From NCBI RefSeq assembly GCF_900111825.1, contig NZ_FOJM01000015.1, positions 1-64,000 of the forward strand: a stretch of 64,000 nt of DNA, given 5' to 3'. The DNA comes from Pedobacter suwonensis. GTDB taxonomy: Bacteria; Bacteroidota; Bacteroidia; Sphingobacteriales; Sphingobacteriaceae. Numbering within the stretch: position 1 is the stretch's first letter; each line of letters starts with the position of its first letter. The notes under the pieces are model-generated. The model was not told the DNA's origin. It worked only from the letters and a program-made list of their open reading frames with translations, and made no database searches. Shown piece by piece: positions 54,678 through 63,926 of this stretch. The translations under genes and the position numbers were made by a program.

Positions 54678-54703
54678 AAAACCCATGAAAATTCATGGGT
54701 TTT
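54678..54703 (-). terminator. Terminator of the radical SAM gene
   Basis: AAAACCCATGAA and TTCATGGGTTTT form a perfect 12-bp stem with a 2-nt loop, 30 bp after the radical SAM stop. On the minus strand the T-rich sequence TTTTTCTGTTTT follows. Confidence 0.75.
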
Positions 54704-54732
54704 AGCAAAAAAATACCTAAAGAATCTTAATT

Positions 54733-55680
54733 TCACAAACGATAAGCGGAACCCTGAACAACTCCTCGTTTTTCGATTTCTTTGTCCATATAAGTTTGAA
54801 TTGCTGATTTATTGAGTCCCCAGTTAGGTGCAATTAATAAATCCCAATCTGAAATGCCAAAAAGGCGCTGAATCACAATATCCGGGCGCAATAAGGGTAT
54901 TAACTCACAAAGTAAATCAGTATACTCTTCTAGCGAAAACAATTTGAAGGGTTCTTTCTTATACTTAGCGCCCATTATAGAACCTTCTACAACATGAAGA
55001 TGGTGGAACTTTACAAACTTAATCTGGGGAAAACGGTTAATTTCGTGAATATAACCATACATCTGTTCTCTCGTCTCCCATGGGAAACCGAAAATGGTAT
55101 GTACGCACAGGTCGAGTTTACTGTCTTTTAAAAGTTCTACCGCAGCCACGAATTCACCATGACTGCAGCCCCTGTTGATCTGATCAAGGGTTTCGTCATA
55201 GATAGATTCCATACCCATTTCTAAGTCTACATCGAAACGATCGGTATAACTTTCCAACAGTGCTACTTTTTCGGCATCGATACAATCAGGACGGGTACCT
55301 ACTGCAAACCCCACAATATCTTCGGTATTAACGGATAAGGCTTCATCATACATCATCTTCAGATAATGCACCGGCGCGTAGGTGTTGGTATTCGGCTGAA
55401 AATAAACAATGTATTTATCTGCCTTATAAGAGGTTTTAGCCCTTAACATGCCTTCGGCCAGCTGATCTTTAATATTTGGGTTTTGACGCGAAGGCTCTGG
55501 TGTAAATGAATCTACATTACAATACGTGCAACCCCCAAACCCTTTACTCCCATCCCGGTTGGGGCAGGTAAAGCCGCCATCTACAATTACCTTAAATACA
55601 CGCTGTCCCTTATACTTTTCACGCAAATAAGTCCCGTAATTCTTATAACCCTTTATCCCTGAATCTACTAGTGTTCCCAT
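54733..55680 (-). CDS. yhcC: YhcC-like (TIGR01212) radical SAM protein
   Basis: The 315-aa enzyme has the radical SAM cysteines in CPNRDGSKGFGGCTYCN, with the wide spacing seen in YhcC rather than the usual CxxxCxxC. Further family words are YFQPNTNTYAP, VGTRPDC, DLEMGMES, HTIFGFPWET and VKFHHLHVVEGS. A 4Fe-4S cluster should cleave SAM to start radical chemistry; the family substrate is not established. CAAAAATA at 55687-55694, an inverted TAnnTTTG, lies right upstream, which could mean a very short leader. Confidence 0.92.
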   Translation of the reverse strand: MGTLVDSGIKGYKNYGTYLREKYKGQRVFKVIVDGGFTCPNRDGSKGFGGCTYCNVDSFTPEPSRQNPNIKDQLAEGMLRAKTSYKADKYIVYFQPNTNTYAPVHYLKMMYDEALSVNTEDIVGFAVGTRPDCIDAEKVALLESYTDRFDVDLEMGMESIYDETLDQINRGCSHGEFVAAVELLKDSKLDLCVHTIFGFPWETREQMYGYIHEINRFPQIKFVKFHHLHVVEGSIMGAKYKKEPFKLFSLEEYTDLLCELIPLLRPDIVIQRLFGISDWDLLIAPNWGLNKSAIQTYMDKEIEKRGVVQGSAYRL

Positions 55681-55705
55681 TGTTTACAAAAATACGCTTT
55701 TTGTT

Positions 55706-55759
55706 TGAGACGTGGAGTGAGTGTTGAGATTTGAGACATGAGATGTGAGATGTGAGAAC
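55706..55759. repeat. Short GAGATGTGAGA-type repeat
   Basis: The words TGAGA, TTGAGA and GAGATGTGAGA recur in a run of about 54 bases with no coding meaning. It lies between the T6-like island and the radical SAM gene. It looks like a degenerate microsatellite. Confidence 0.6.
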
Positions 55760-55915
55760 GGTTAGCGGTGCAACAGACCTGAAGAAAGTTCTGTTTTAAT
55801 TATTTGAAAGTAGGTTATATTTATTTTCACATCTCATTTTAGATCGGTATATAGCAGCAACCTATTTTTAATTGTTTAGTTTTCGTAAATACATCGATTT
55901 ACAAAATATCGTTTA

Positions 55916-56494
55916 TTAGTTTTTTTCAAAACGTTTTTTAAATTCTTCTTTGGGCATGATGTAGGTTAAATACTGTTCTACATTATACTTAAATTGTTTA
56001 TCTGTAATATCAACATTCCAACCATTTTCTTCTCCTCTATTTATACCAGCTGAGGCTGGCAGAATCTCTCTTACTTTAAAAACAGGCAGTGGATTTTCTT
56101 GAGTACCGTAGCTGGGATCGTTTAAATCATCCTTATTGATAGTCATTAAGGTTTCTTTTCCCCTCAAAGAAGAAGGAAAAGCCATACCTTTATCTTCAGG
56201 GTAATTAAAAAAAGTTATTTCCATATATTTATTCATAGATAAATCTTTGAAAAAAATCTTATAAATCTTTAGTGGAGGAGACATTAATGAGATTGTGTAT
56301 AGCGTATCTCTAAACTTCAATTGGTTTGGAAATTGAATTTTAAGTTCTATACACTTTTCAATATAACGGGGAATAGCCGTCTTTGCGTTATTTTCTTTCT
56401 TTTTAAAGAGATAGTTAATACCAAAAATAATTATTGGAAAAACTATTAAAACCCCGATTAGCCATCCCAAGGCTTGTGATATTTGTTTATTCAT
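55916..56494 (-). CDS. Membrane-anchored protein, candidate immunity protein for the PAAR-like effector
   Basis: This 192-aa protein is not recognised. It has one N-terminal membrane helix (ALGWLIGVLIVFPIIIFGINYLF) followed by Lys-rich residues, and then about 150 residues probably in the periplasm or cytoplasm. Its start overlaps the PAAR-like gene stop (TAATG), so it is translated with it. In type VI loci, a small membrane protein directly after the effector is often the immunity protein. This role is inference only. Confidence 0.6.
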   Translation of the reverse strand: MNKQISQALGWLIGVLIVFPIIIFGINYLFKKKENNAKTAIPRYIEKCIELKIQFPNQLKFRDTLYTISLMSPPLKIYKIFFKDLSMNKYMEITFFNYPEDKGMAFPSSLRGKETLMTINKDDLNDPSYGTQENPLPVFKVREILPASAGINRGEENGWNVDITDKQFKYNVEQYLTYIMPKEEFKKRFEKN

Positions 56495-57624
56495 TATGAC
56501 GGATTATCTGCTACGACATTAATATTGTTAGTATCATCATTAAAATTTGCCATTCGAGCCGCTTTTGCGGAATCATTAGCTTTTGCAGCTTCATAACTAT
56601 CCGACCCTCTATCAATCAAATAGTTAGCAATGGCACCGGCAACCCCTTTTGCCAAGCCTTTAAAAAAATCCTTGCCTACCAGTGATGAGCGTGTTGAAGG
56701 ATAAGATCTTGATGCAATATCGGCCGCTAATCTGGAGTTGGCAGCACCAGCCGCGTCACCAGCTGCTTCTCTCATCGCAGCCTGGGTATTAAATTCCATC
56801 ATCTCGCGGGTAATTTGTTGATTGGTACGTGTTAAGTTTACTCCATTTTCGACAACAGCGCCAACAGCCCCTATAGGCTGATTAACTAAGCCCTCTGTCT
56901 TGGCACTCTCTCCAACATCGCTCCATCTCCATACGGGGAGATTTTTTTTTGCCGCTTCTTCCTTACTATTTTCGCCATCTACATAACCATACACGGCAAT
57001 AGGAGCTGCCACCAATAAGCCTATGGGTGTAAAAGCTGTAGCAGCAGTAATTACACCGATTATTGCCTGAGAAGTAAAATGGGCGGCAACTTCAGCATTA
57101 TTGTTACTGGTAATTTCTTTTGCGGCAGCCATTGCAATAACCGGATCTATGATAATAGAAACCACACCTCCTTTGGGGCAGTTCATCAATGATTGATTAA
57201 GTAAAGCTTGTTTTTTTTCAATTTCAACCCCTCCATGCGGCAACATCCATTTCCCTTCTAAAGTAGCATCACAATCGTGCGCCATCTTATACAAGCCAGT
57301 TACCCCAGCACCAATACTCGTTGCCGCAGCGGCAAACATTACTCCTGCGGCTACCAATGCCAACCCGCCGGTTGCTACTGTTGCGACGGCAAGCGCAGCT
57401 ACAGCAATTACTGCGGTTAAAATTTGTAAACCGCCCCAAAATTTACCTGCTACTTTACATGAAAAAGTATCACTGATTTTTTTATCATCGATATTTAATA
57501 AAGGCGCCTTCTTGCTTGATAATATTACTGTAGAAACCCTCGTAATACCTATTTGAAGAGGCTTTCCATTAGTCATATTGGTACAAATAACATTAGCACC
57601 CTCATGTACATAAGAATAACTCAT
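56494..57624 (-). CDS. PAAR-like spike-tip protein with hydrophobic insert and long C-terminus
   Basis: The 376-aa protein has the split look of PAAR-like/DUF4280 proteins: YVHEGANVICTNMTNGKPLQI, VILSSKKAPLLNIDDKKISDTFSCKV, and after an insert EGKWMLPHGGVEIEKKQALLNQSLMNCPKGGVVSI. Between them are hydrophobic helices (about 60-105, ILTAVIAVAALAVATVATGGLALVAAGVMF), as seen near effector-linked PAAR proteins. The last 190 residues have another hydrophobic stretch and Ala-rich helices and may be an effector part. PAAR proteins cap the VgrG spike. Overlap of 4 bp with the upstream gene supports one operon. Family assignment is by pattern only. Confidence 0.65.
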   Translation of the reverse strand: MSYSYVHEGANVICTNMTNGKPLQIGITRVSTVILSSKKAPLLNIDDKKISDTFSCKVAGKFWGGLQILTAVIAVAALAVATVATGGLALVAAGVMFAAAATSIGAGVTGLYKMAHDCDATLEGKWMLPHGGVEIEKKQALLNQSLMNCPKGGVVSIIIDPVIAMAAAKEITSNNNAEVAAHFTSQAIIGVITAATAFTPIGLLVAAPIAVYGYVDGENSKEEAAKKNLPVWRWSDVGESAKTEGLVNQPIGAVGAVVENGVNLTRTNQQITREMMEFNTQAAMREAAGDAAGAANSRLAADIASRSYPSTRSSLVGKDFFKGLAKGVAGAIANYLIDRGSDSYEAAKANDSAKAARMANFNDDTNNINVVADNPS

Positions 57625-58559
57625 TCTATCCTCCTCAATTTATAATCTACAATTATTTCAACGTTATTTTTAACTTCTTCAGCTAAAAAAACATCAGCTT
57701 CTTCGATCAATGACAAATCTGTATTGATAACTTGCCTCACTTGGTATTGAAAGTCATAACTAGAAAACTTATATCCAACAATGGGCTGAAATTTTTGGTC
57801 ATATTGCTTTTTTATATTGCTGGTATCAATTTCTTTAAGATCAATTTTACTTTGCTTTTTAAGCTCAACAAACTCAGGTTTTTCAAAAACAATTTCTGAA
57901 GAAACATGTAGAGGAACCGAAACGCCTTCGAAAAGCTGAGAACTGTAATTTAAAGTATAAGGCTTATAAACTTCTGATAGATTCACTAAATACCGATCGA
58001 AAAAAAGATCAAAAAATAACTTTGCATGTATATCTTCAATGAGAAGTTTTTCATCTTTGATCTGCGCTTCTGCTAAATAGATAAATTTTTGAAGTTCTAT
58101 CTCAGCACTACTTGATCTCAAAAAGGAATACCGCTCTTTTATATTCTTTTTAAAGCTTTCCCAATTTTTTAACACCTCCCCATAATTTAGTATTTTGTTT
58201 ATTTTCCCAGTCTCACTGTCAACCTGTACAGTCACATTACACTTAATCAAATCCAGAGATGAAAATAAGTCCATTGCTTCAGAAAGATTAGAAGGATTTA
58301 TCTGAATGATATTATCAAAAAGCAATACCTCTACGATCAGATTCCCCTTGTCAATTTTATTTTTAACATGAAACTCTCGCTTTGTGGTTGCATGATTAGT
58401 AATCACATTATTAAATTTAGTCGCAACAGTTTGCTCGCAACGATACTTCAAGATAATAGGTTCTGTCTGCTCAGAATCAATTACCTCACCAATCTCGGCA
58501 TCAACTTTATTTTCTACATGAATGGACTCATCCTCATCAAAAAATTTAAATCTGCTCAT
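57621..58559 (-). CDS. Unknown protein between vgrG and the PAAR-like gene
   Basis: I do not recognise this 312-aa protein. It has no signal peptide, is rich in Glu, Lys and Ile, and appears mixed alpha/beta (LIVEVLLFDNIIQINPSNL, VTVQVDSETGKINKILNYGEVLKNW). It starts 3 bp after the vgrG stop and overlaps the PAAR-like start by 4 bp. Genes in this position of type VI islands commonly encode adaptors that load the effector onto VgrG; that role is a guess from position. Confidence 0.65.
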   Translation of the reverse strand: MSRFKFFDEDESIHVENKVDAEIGEVIDSEQTEPIILKYRCEQTVATKFNNVITNHATTKREFHVKNKIDKGNLIVEVLLFDNIIQINPSNLSEAMDLFSSLDLIKCNVTVQVDSETGKINKILNYGEVLKNWESFKKNIKERYSFLRSSSAEIELQKFIYLAEAQIKDEKLLIEDIHAKLFFDLFFDRYLVNLSEVYKPYTLNYSSQLFEGVSVPLHVSSEIVFEKPEFVELKKQSKIDLKEIDTSNIKKQYDQKFQPIVGYKFSSYDFQYQVRQVINTDLSLIEEADVFLAEEVKNNVEIIVDYKLRRIE

Positions 58560-58562
58560 ATC

Positions 58563-60368
58563 TTAATTAATTTTAACTGGACTACCTGTTATTTTTTGTT
58601 CACCTCCCGAAGTTTGAGAAATGCTGGCATCAGAACACACTACGATAGTACCCTGCGATTCCAAATTATAAGTTTTGCTACCTACATTTACCCCGGTTGT
58701 TGCAACTGTACCGATGTTCACTGTTGTACCCGGCTTTTCACTCGCATTAGCATTAATTTTATCCGTACCCTGAATATTAATTACCTTCCCAACAATATCA
58801 ATCGTACCATCTTTCTTTAATGTAATACTGCTCTGTCCGGTTTTGATCACAATGGTTTCGGCAGATTGTGCAGTAATTGATCCCGGCCCGTTTTCTATTT
58901 TAACAAAATTTGCCGCATTGGTACCCAAGTTTAAAGCATGGTTAAGATCATCAAAACTTAAACTGCTCCCCTTTCTTGAAGTCAGCCCTTTGGTATTGCT
59001 GTTTTTAAAGCCGCTGCTATCGCCACTTTTACCGTGGTATACACTGCCCATCACCACCGGCCTGGCTATATTTCCTTCTTCAAAAGCGATCACAACCTGG
59101 TCGCCTTTTTCAGGAATAACGTGGAATCCTCTGTTTTTTCCGGTATCGCCGCTACCTGCATTAGGGCTCACCACCCTTAACCACTCGGTCGGGTCGTTTG
59201 TTTGGCATTCCCATTTAAATTTAACCTTCACCCTGCCCTGCCCTTGCGGATCGTCGTTATCAATCACATCGGCCAGCTGCATATCGGATTGTGGTTTTTG
59301 GTAATTCTTAACCATGATACGCTCGGTGGTAGCCACCAAACCTTCAAAAGTATTGCTGTACTTACCAGTTCCATCTATCTGGTGGTTAATGTTGGTAATC
59401 AAAAATTTTCCCAGACTTTCAGTAGCAAAAGCAAGCTCTCTCCGGATGCTCATGGTAATTTCGGCAATACTACCTATACTAAGATGAGCATTATCGCCAC
59501 TGGCATTAATTTTTAACAGTTCACTGATTTGCGCTTTTTCTTCGTTTTCTACATGGCTTTTGATATCGTTGCTGTTATCGACCCTGATTAAAGATGGCTG
59601 ATTAAACGTTTTGCTATACATCGTATTTGATGCCTTGATGGCATGTGCCAGATCTGGATTTCCGTCTGCTTTACCTGTACTTTCACTGTGCAACATTTCA
59701 TCCTGTTTAGGATTATAAGCAAAGCGTTTGTGCTTGATGGGCGAAACCTCCATGGCATACTGCAGGTTAAACACATCGCGTCCGTAAAAAAGCGATATTT
59801 CTTTTTGTTTATCGGGTTTACCGAAGTTAAGCTGCTTCCCATCATAGAAAAACCACTCATGATATTCGCCTGATAAACGGTTCAGAAACTCGAAATCGCT
59901 TTCGCGGTATTGTATAAGATAATCAATCGCTGCTTTTCTGGATGCATTACTTACTATTGAAAGGTCATTAGCTGGTGTATCATTCGTAGCCAGCTTAACA
60001 ATGGTATCTAAGTCCTTATCTAAATATGAGCCCAAATCGGGTCCGCGATCTATCAATATGGTAGGACTATAGCCACTTACAATAAGTACGCCGTGGTAAC
60101 CATGACTTTGCGAGAGTTCTACTTTGGTAACCAGTCCGGCAAAATGCTGGAGGCTTTCTGGGGAATAGCCAAAGGAAGCCGTTAAGGTTTTACCCACAAA
60201 ATCGCGACTATCATCTAAACTAATCAAACCAGGTGCACCTAATTGATCGTGGTTAAAATGAAGTTCAAAATAGTGGTGCTGGTTAAAAGCCTGTAGCAGA
60301 TTAAAAGAAGCGAAATGAGCAATTGCTGCATCTTCTATACTAATTTCTACGATAAGTTTATTTTCCAT
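58563..60368 (-). CDS. vgrG: Type VI-like spike protein VgrG
   Basis: The 601-aa protein has the VgrG layout: gp27-like domain (about 1-350, with YLIQYRESDFEFLNRLSGEYHEWFFYDG), gp5 OB-fold (about 355-450: ADVIDNDDPQGQGRVKVKFKW, WLRVVSPNAGSG, GFHVIPEKGDQVVIAFEEGNIARPVVMGSVYHG) and a repetitive beta-prism tail (about 480-590, VKIENGPGSITAQSAETIVIKTGQ). It would form the trimeric needle tip of a contractile injection system. No sheath, tube or ATPase genes are in the window, so this is an accessory island or one edge of a larger locus. Confidence 0.93.
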   Translation of the reverse strand: MENKLIVEISIEDAAIAHFASFNLLQAFNQHHYFELHFNHDQLGAPGLISLDDSRDFVGKTLTASFGYSPESLQHFAGLVTKVELSQSHGYHGVLIVSGYSPTILIDRGPDLGSYLDKDLDTIVKLATNDTPANDLSIVSNASRKAAIDYLIQYRESDFEFLNRLSGEYHEWFFYDGKQLNFGKPDKQKEISLFYGRDVFNLQYAMEVSPIKHKRFAYNPKQDEMLHSESTGKADGNPDLAHAIKASNTMYSKTFNQPSLIRVDNSNDIKSHVENEEKAQISELLKINASGDNAHLSIGSIAEITMSIRRELAFATESLGKFLITNINHQIDGTGKYSNTFEGLVATTERIMVKNYQKPQSDMQLADVIDNDDPQGQGRVKVKFKWECQTNDPTEWLRVVSPNAGSGDTGKNRGFHVIPEKGDQVVIAFEEGNIARPVVMGSVYHGKSGDSSGFKNSNTKGLTSRKGSSLSFDDLNHALNLGTNAANFVKIENGPGSITAQSAETIVIKTGQSSITLKKDGTIDIVGKVINIQGTDKINANASEKPGTTVNIGTVATTGVNVGSKTYNLESQGTIVVCSDASISQTSGGEQKITGSPVKIN

Positions 60369-60402
60369 GATGTATTCTATTACTATTCTGTAGCATTTTC
60401 GG

Positions 60403-61119
60403 CTACATTACTCTGTAAACTGCAATTTTATAAAGTCCGGGGTAGAAATGCACCTCGAATTGTGTACCGAAGGCGTTTCTCTTAAAAGATGCATCTATAA
60501 CCTTTTTCGTATAGGGGTGCACTTCAATCGTATTGCCCTTTTTTAAATAACTATTGCCGATCATGGTATCAATATCCTTAGGCCTAACATGGATGCAACC
60601 ATGTGATTCTGACAACAGAAAAGGCAAACCCGCAGCGGTTGCCGCTTCATCAGGCGGCGTAGTGTGGATAAAATCGCCCATAATACGTTCCTTACCATTC
60701 ATTTTACGGTCATTGTTCAGGTCTTTAAAATATTTGACCGAAACATGCCCAAAATCATTAAAAAACCATTTTGTTGGAATAGGTGATTTGGGGTAAAGAT
60801 CACGCTGGTATTTAAGAATAAAATTTTTTACGCCTTTCTGATCGTTTTTATATTTACCCCATGCTGCGTTTACATCAGTTAACTTTTTCCAGGTACCCAC
60901 ATGTTTTACCATCACAACGTCCCCAATTATTTTAACTTCGGTACCCCATGCTATTCCTGACCATTCGGCATATTTTCCATAACTCACATGTTTTTCTATA
61001 CTTTTAATCACAAACCTACCCGTAGTTGTAGAGGTTTGTGCATGGCCATCATCTCCCATTTTAACATTTGATGGTCCGCCATGCGCATCATATTCCTTAA
61101 TTTTTACGAGCGTATCCAT
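60403..61119 (-). CDS. L,D-transpeptidase (YkuD)-fold protein, candidate type VI effector
   Basis: The 238-aa protein carries the YkuD active-site signature: H152 in FIHTTPPDEA and S172-H-G-C175-I-H-V-R in SESHGCIHVRPKD, with C175 as nucleophile. It has no signal peptide, which is odd for an enzyme that acts on peptidoglycan and fits delivery by another route. It lies 34 bp upstream of vgrG and 5 bp after a lipoprotein gene. T6SS effectors with an L,D-transpeptidase fold (Tlde1) are known and pair with periplasmic immunity proteins. That match is by family and context; an ordinary cytoplasmic role is not excluded. Confidence 0.8.
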   Translation of the reverse strand: MDTLVKIKEYDAHGGPSNVKMGDDGHAQTSTTTGRFVIKSIEKHVSYGKYAEWSGIAWGTEVKIIGDVVMVKHVGTWKKLTDVNAAWGKYKNDQKGVKNFILKYQRDLYPKSPIPTKWFFNDFGHVSVKYFKDLNNDRKMNGKERIMGDFIHTTPPDEAATAAGLPFLLSESHGCIHVRPKDIDTMIGNSYLKKGNTIEVHPYTKKVIDASFKRNAFGTQFEVHFYPGLYKIAVYRVM

Positions 61120-61124
61120 TGCTA

Positions 61125-61694
61125 TTATCTATATTTTAAAACCTCAACCATGGTGACATGGGCAAGCGCTAACTTTTTATTACTATTAAACGTTAATTTT
61201 AGGGCTGTATTGGCATCAACAGTAATTTCAACCGGTAGCGGCGTTTCGGTATTGCCGATCAACGGTTTTTCTTTTTTGATATCCCCAAAGTACCTGGTAA
61301 AATCTCCTATGGTTAAGGAATCTGTAATCGACTGAGCTACCAATAATCTAATCGCTGCTTTAATGTTAGCCACTTCACTATTTTTATAGGGATAAACGAT
61401 GATGCTATCACGACCAATCGCTTCACCTTTGTAAATGCTGATGGGTAATTTACCGGCAAATGCTTTGTTAGTTGGAACGATACCCAGACTGTCAAATTTG
61501 CTTAAAGGCAATTTGGTTAAAGCATCTGTGTAAGAAAGAAAATTATCGGTAGAGCTGGCTTTCTTTGCCAACTTATGGCCTTTTTGTTGATCTGGCTTTT
61601 GATCACCTCCACTACAGCCTGAAAAACACCAAACTATTGCAGCAGTTAAAACAAGAAATGCATAAAGGCGAACAGGTAAGCGCATCATTTTCAT
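61125..61694 (-). CDS. Lipoprotein, candidate immunity protein for the L,D-transpeptidase-like effector
   Basis: The 189-aa protein has a lipobox (CFSGC, mature Cys near 27) followed by a Lys/Gln-rich spacer, so it is anchored on the periplasmic side of a membrane. The rest (DALTKLPLSKFDSLGIV, GKLPISIYKGEAIGRDSIIVYPYKN, LPVEITVDANTALKLTFNSNKKLALAHV) is a mixed fold I do not recognise. It is the first gene of the island, 5 bp before the YkuD gene. Periplasmic location and gene pairing fit protection against a wall-targeting effector. A structural role is possible. Confidence 0.65.
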   Translation of the reverse strand: MKMMRLPVRLYAFLVLTAAIVWCFSGCSGGDQKPDQQKGHKLAKKASSTDNFLSYTDALTKLPLSKFDSLGIVPTNKAFAGKLPISIYKGEAIGRDSIIVYPYKNSEVANIKAAIRLLVAQSITDSLTIGDFTRYFGDIKKEKPLIGNTETPLPVEITVDANTALKLTFNSNKKLALAHVTMVEVLKYR

Positions 61695-62483
61695 TTAACT
61701 AATTTATTTTGAAGAAATAATGTAAATATTGAAGACAGGGATATAAAATTTTCGTAATCCTTGAGCCTGATTGATTAAAGTTATATATTTCTCTTTCTGG
61801 GGCAGTTAGAAGCGCAGCACGAGGGGGAATCTATATTAAGTTGTAATATGTAGGCATACTGAAGTACCTGGTACTTTTTGCCTGAAAAATTTAAGCCAGC
61901 TTTGAAAGCCATAGTTTTAAAATTTAAAGGTTAAAATTTGATTAGTGCAGCGCCTGGCTACAATCTCATCAACCAAATATCAGGCCAATTGAAAGTCATA
62001 AGACTCATTAACAACCACTAAGAAAAATCTAAAAAGGAGAAAAATAAATGTTTATATATACTGAAGATGGTTTTAAACTAATCATACAGGTTAATATGAT
62101 TGCTTATTTTTTTTTATCAACACCCAACGCTAATATGCAGTTTTGCCAGTATAAGTATACAAGATGATACAGTTTACGCTTAGGCTAGCATTAATGGGAA
62201 CTAACCGTTCAAAAGCATCGCTATTGCAAGAAGGCTTGTTCATGCGATAGCCTTTTCCGATTTTCAGGAAAGCAATATTTATAACAAGGATCAAAGCGTG
62301 ATAGATTGCTTCGTCGTTCCTCCTTATAATGACAACTTTTTTAAAGGGATGTTGTGAATGGCAATTTTTTTCAGGATTTCTCGGAAATTACGATACTGTC
62401 CATATAAGTAGCTACAAGACAATTAAAACGCTGTAGCTACCTTTAAAATGAGTTCGAGAGCTATAGGATTCGCAAGCGGGACA
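61695..62483. other. Intergenic region of about 790 bp with a dispersed-repeat fragment
   Basis: No gene is supported. At 62301-62336 the words AGATTGCTTCGTCGTTCCTC and ATAATGACAA look like a copy of a dispersed repeat common in related genomes. The promoter for the island lies near the left end. No transposase or RNA gene was recognised. Confidence 0.4.
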
Positions 62484-63926
62484 CTAATCCTCTTGTTCTT
62501 TTTTATTGATCAGAAAATAAACAGGAACTCCCAGCAAAACAATTATAAGTCCTGGCCAGGTATATTGTTGTTTGTAAATTAAAAGCAGGATGCAAAATGC
62601 TGCGCCGATTAAGAGGTAAATAATTGGTGTGACTGGATACAACCAGGTTTTGTAAGGTCTTTCGATTCCAGGTTTTTTTATCCTTAAGTAAATGACACCG
62701 AAAACGGTGATCATGTAAAAAAGCACGATAACAAAAGAAATCATATCTAATAAATTGCCGTACTGGCCGCTTAAGCACAAAACTGCCGCCCAAATGCCTT
62801 GCATCCATAACGACCTTTCTGGAACACCATTTTTATTGTTTTTAAGTGCTGCCTTAAAAAACATACCGTCTTGTGCCATGGTCTGAAACACCCGCGCTCC
62901 CGCCAATACGATCCCGTTAACACAACCGAAAGTAGAAATCATCACCAGCAACGCAATAATTATTGTACCTGCACCACTACCAAAAATCTGCTCTGAAGCG
63001 GCAACCGCAACCCGATCATTAAGGGCGAAAGCAATACTATCTCTGTTTAAGGTATTGAGGTAAATAAAATTAACCAGTATATAAAGAATCATTACCGCAG
63101 ATGTGCCCAACACCATTGAACGAACCACATTTTTTTTAGGGTTTTCGATTTCTCCGGAAACAAAAGTTACGTTCTCCCAGGCCACACTCGAAAATACCGA
63201 GCCTACCATCGCTGCCGCAATGCCACCCATTATGGTCATTCCTGAAATGGATTCCCATCCCGATTTCAGGAAATTACCGCCTGGATCTGTTTCCAGGTTA
63301 TTGAAAGCATTCCATCCAAAGCTCATATTTCCAGACCAAAAACTATTTTTCACCAAAAGAAAACCTAAAATAATCAGGCCGATCAAAGCAACAATTTTAG
63401 AACCTGTAAAGATATTCTGCAGTATCTTACCACCCTCAACACCTTTTGTATTGATATAAGTTAACAGCAGGATCACACCGATGGCCAAGATCTGGATCCA
63501 GGTAATTTTATAACTCCCTGCTTGGAAAATCGGATCAGCATCGTTTAATGCGGGGATCAGGTAGGCCGTAAATTTACCAAAAGCTACCGCCACTGCGGCA
63601 ATTGTACCTGTTTGGATTACGGTAAAAAGACCCCAGCCATAAAGGAACCCCATCATTTTACCAAAAATCTCTTTCAGGTAAGTGTATTGTCCGCCTGCTT
63701 TAGGAAACATAGCAGAAAGCTCTCCATAAGAAATTGCGGCTGCAACTGTCATTATTCCTGTTATGATCCATACCACAATTAACCAATAACCAGAGCCTAA
63801 ATTTCTCATGATATCGGCACTTACGATAAAGATACCGCTACCAATCATCGAGCCCATTACCAGCATTGTGGCATCAAAAAGGCTTAACTTTCTTTTAGCG
63901 GATCCACCTTCTTTTTCCATTTTCAT
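62484..63926 (-). CDS. APC-family amino-acid permease
   Basis: The 480-aa protein has the APC start LSLFDATMLVMGSMIGSGIFIVSADI (GSGIF substrate-binding turn in helix 1), AAISYGELSAMFPKAGGQYTYLKEIFG, and SVFSSVAWENVTFVSGEIENPKKNVVRSM, with about 12 membrane helices. It imports or exchanges amino acids, similar to LAT-type members. The C-terminus is short and acidic (KKEQED). It is a single gene with no close partner in the window. Substrate not determinable by eye. Confidence 0.92.
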   Translation of the reverse strand: MKMEKEGGSAKRKLSLFDATMLVMGSMIGSGIFIVSADIMRNLGSGYWLIVVWIITGIMTVAAAISYGELSAMFPKAGGQYTYLKEIFGKMMGFLYGWGLFTVIQTGTIAAVAVAFGKFTAYLIPALNDADPIFQAGSYKITWIQILAIGVILLLTYINTKGVEGGKILQNIFTGSKIVALIGLIILGFLLVKNSFWSGNMSFGWNAFNNLETDPGGNFLKSGWESISGMTIMGGIAAAMVGSVFSSVAWENVTFVSGEIENPKKNVVRSMVLGTSAVMILYILVNFIYLNTLNRDSIAFALNDRVAVAASEQIFGSGAGTIIIALLVMISTFGCVNGIVLAGARVFQTMAQDGMFFKAALKNNKNGVPERSLWMQGIWAAVLCLSGQYGNLLDMISFVIVLFYMITVFGVIYLRIKKPGIERPYKTWLYPVTPIIYLLIGAAFCILLLIYKQQYTWPGLIIVLLGVPVYFLINKKEQED

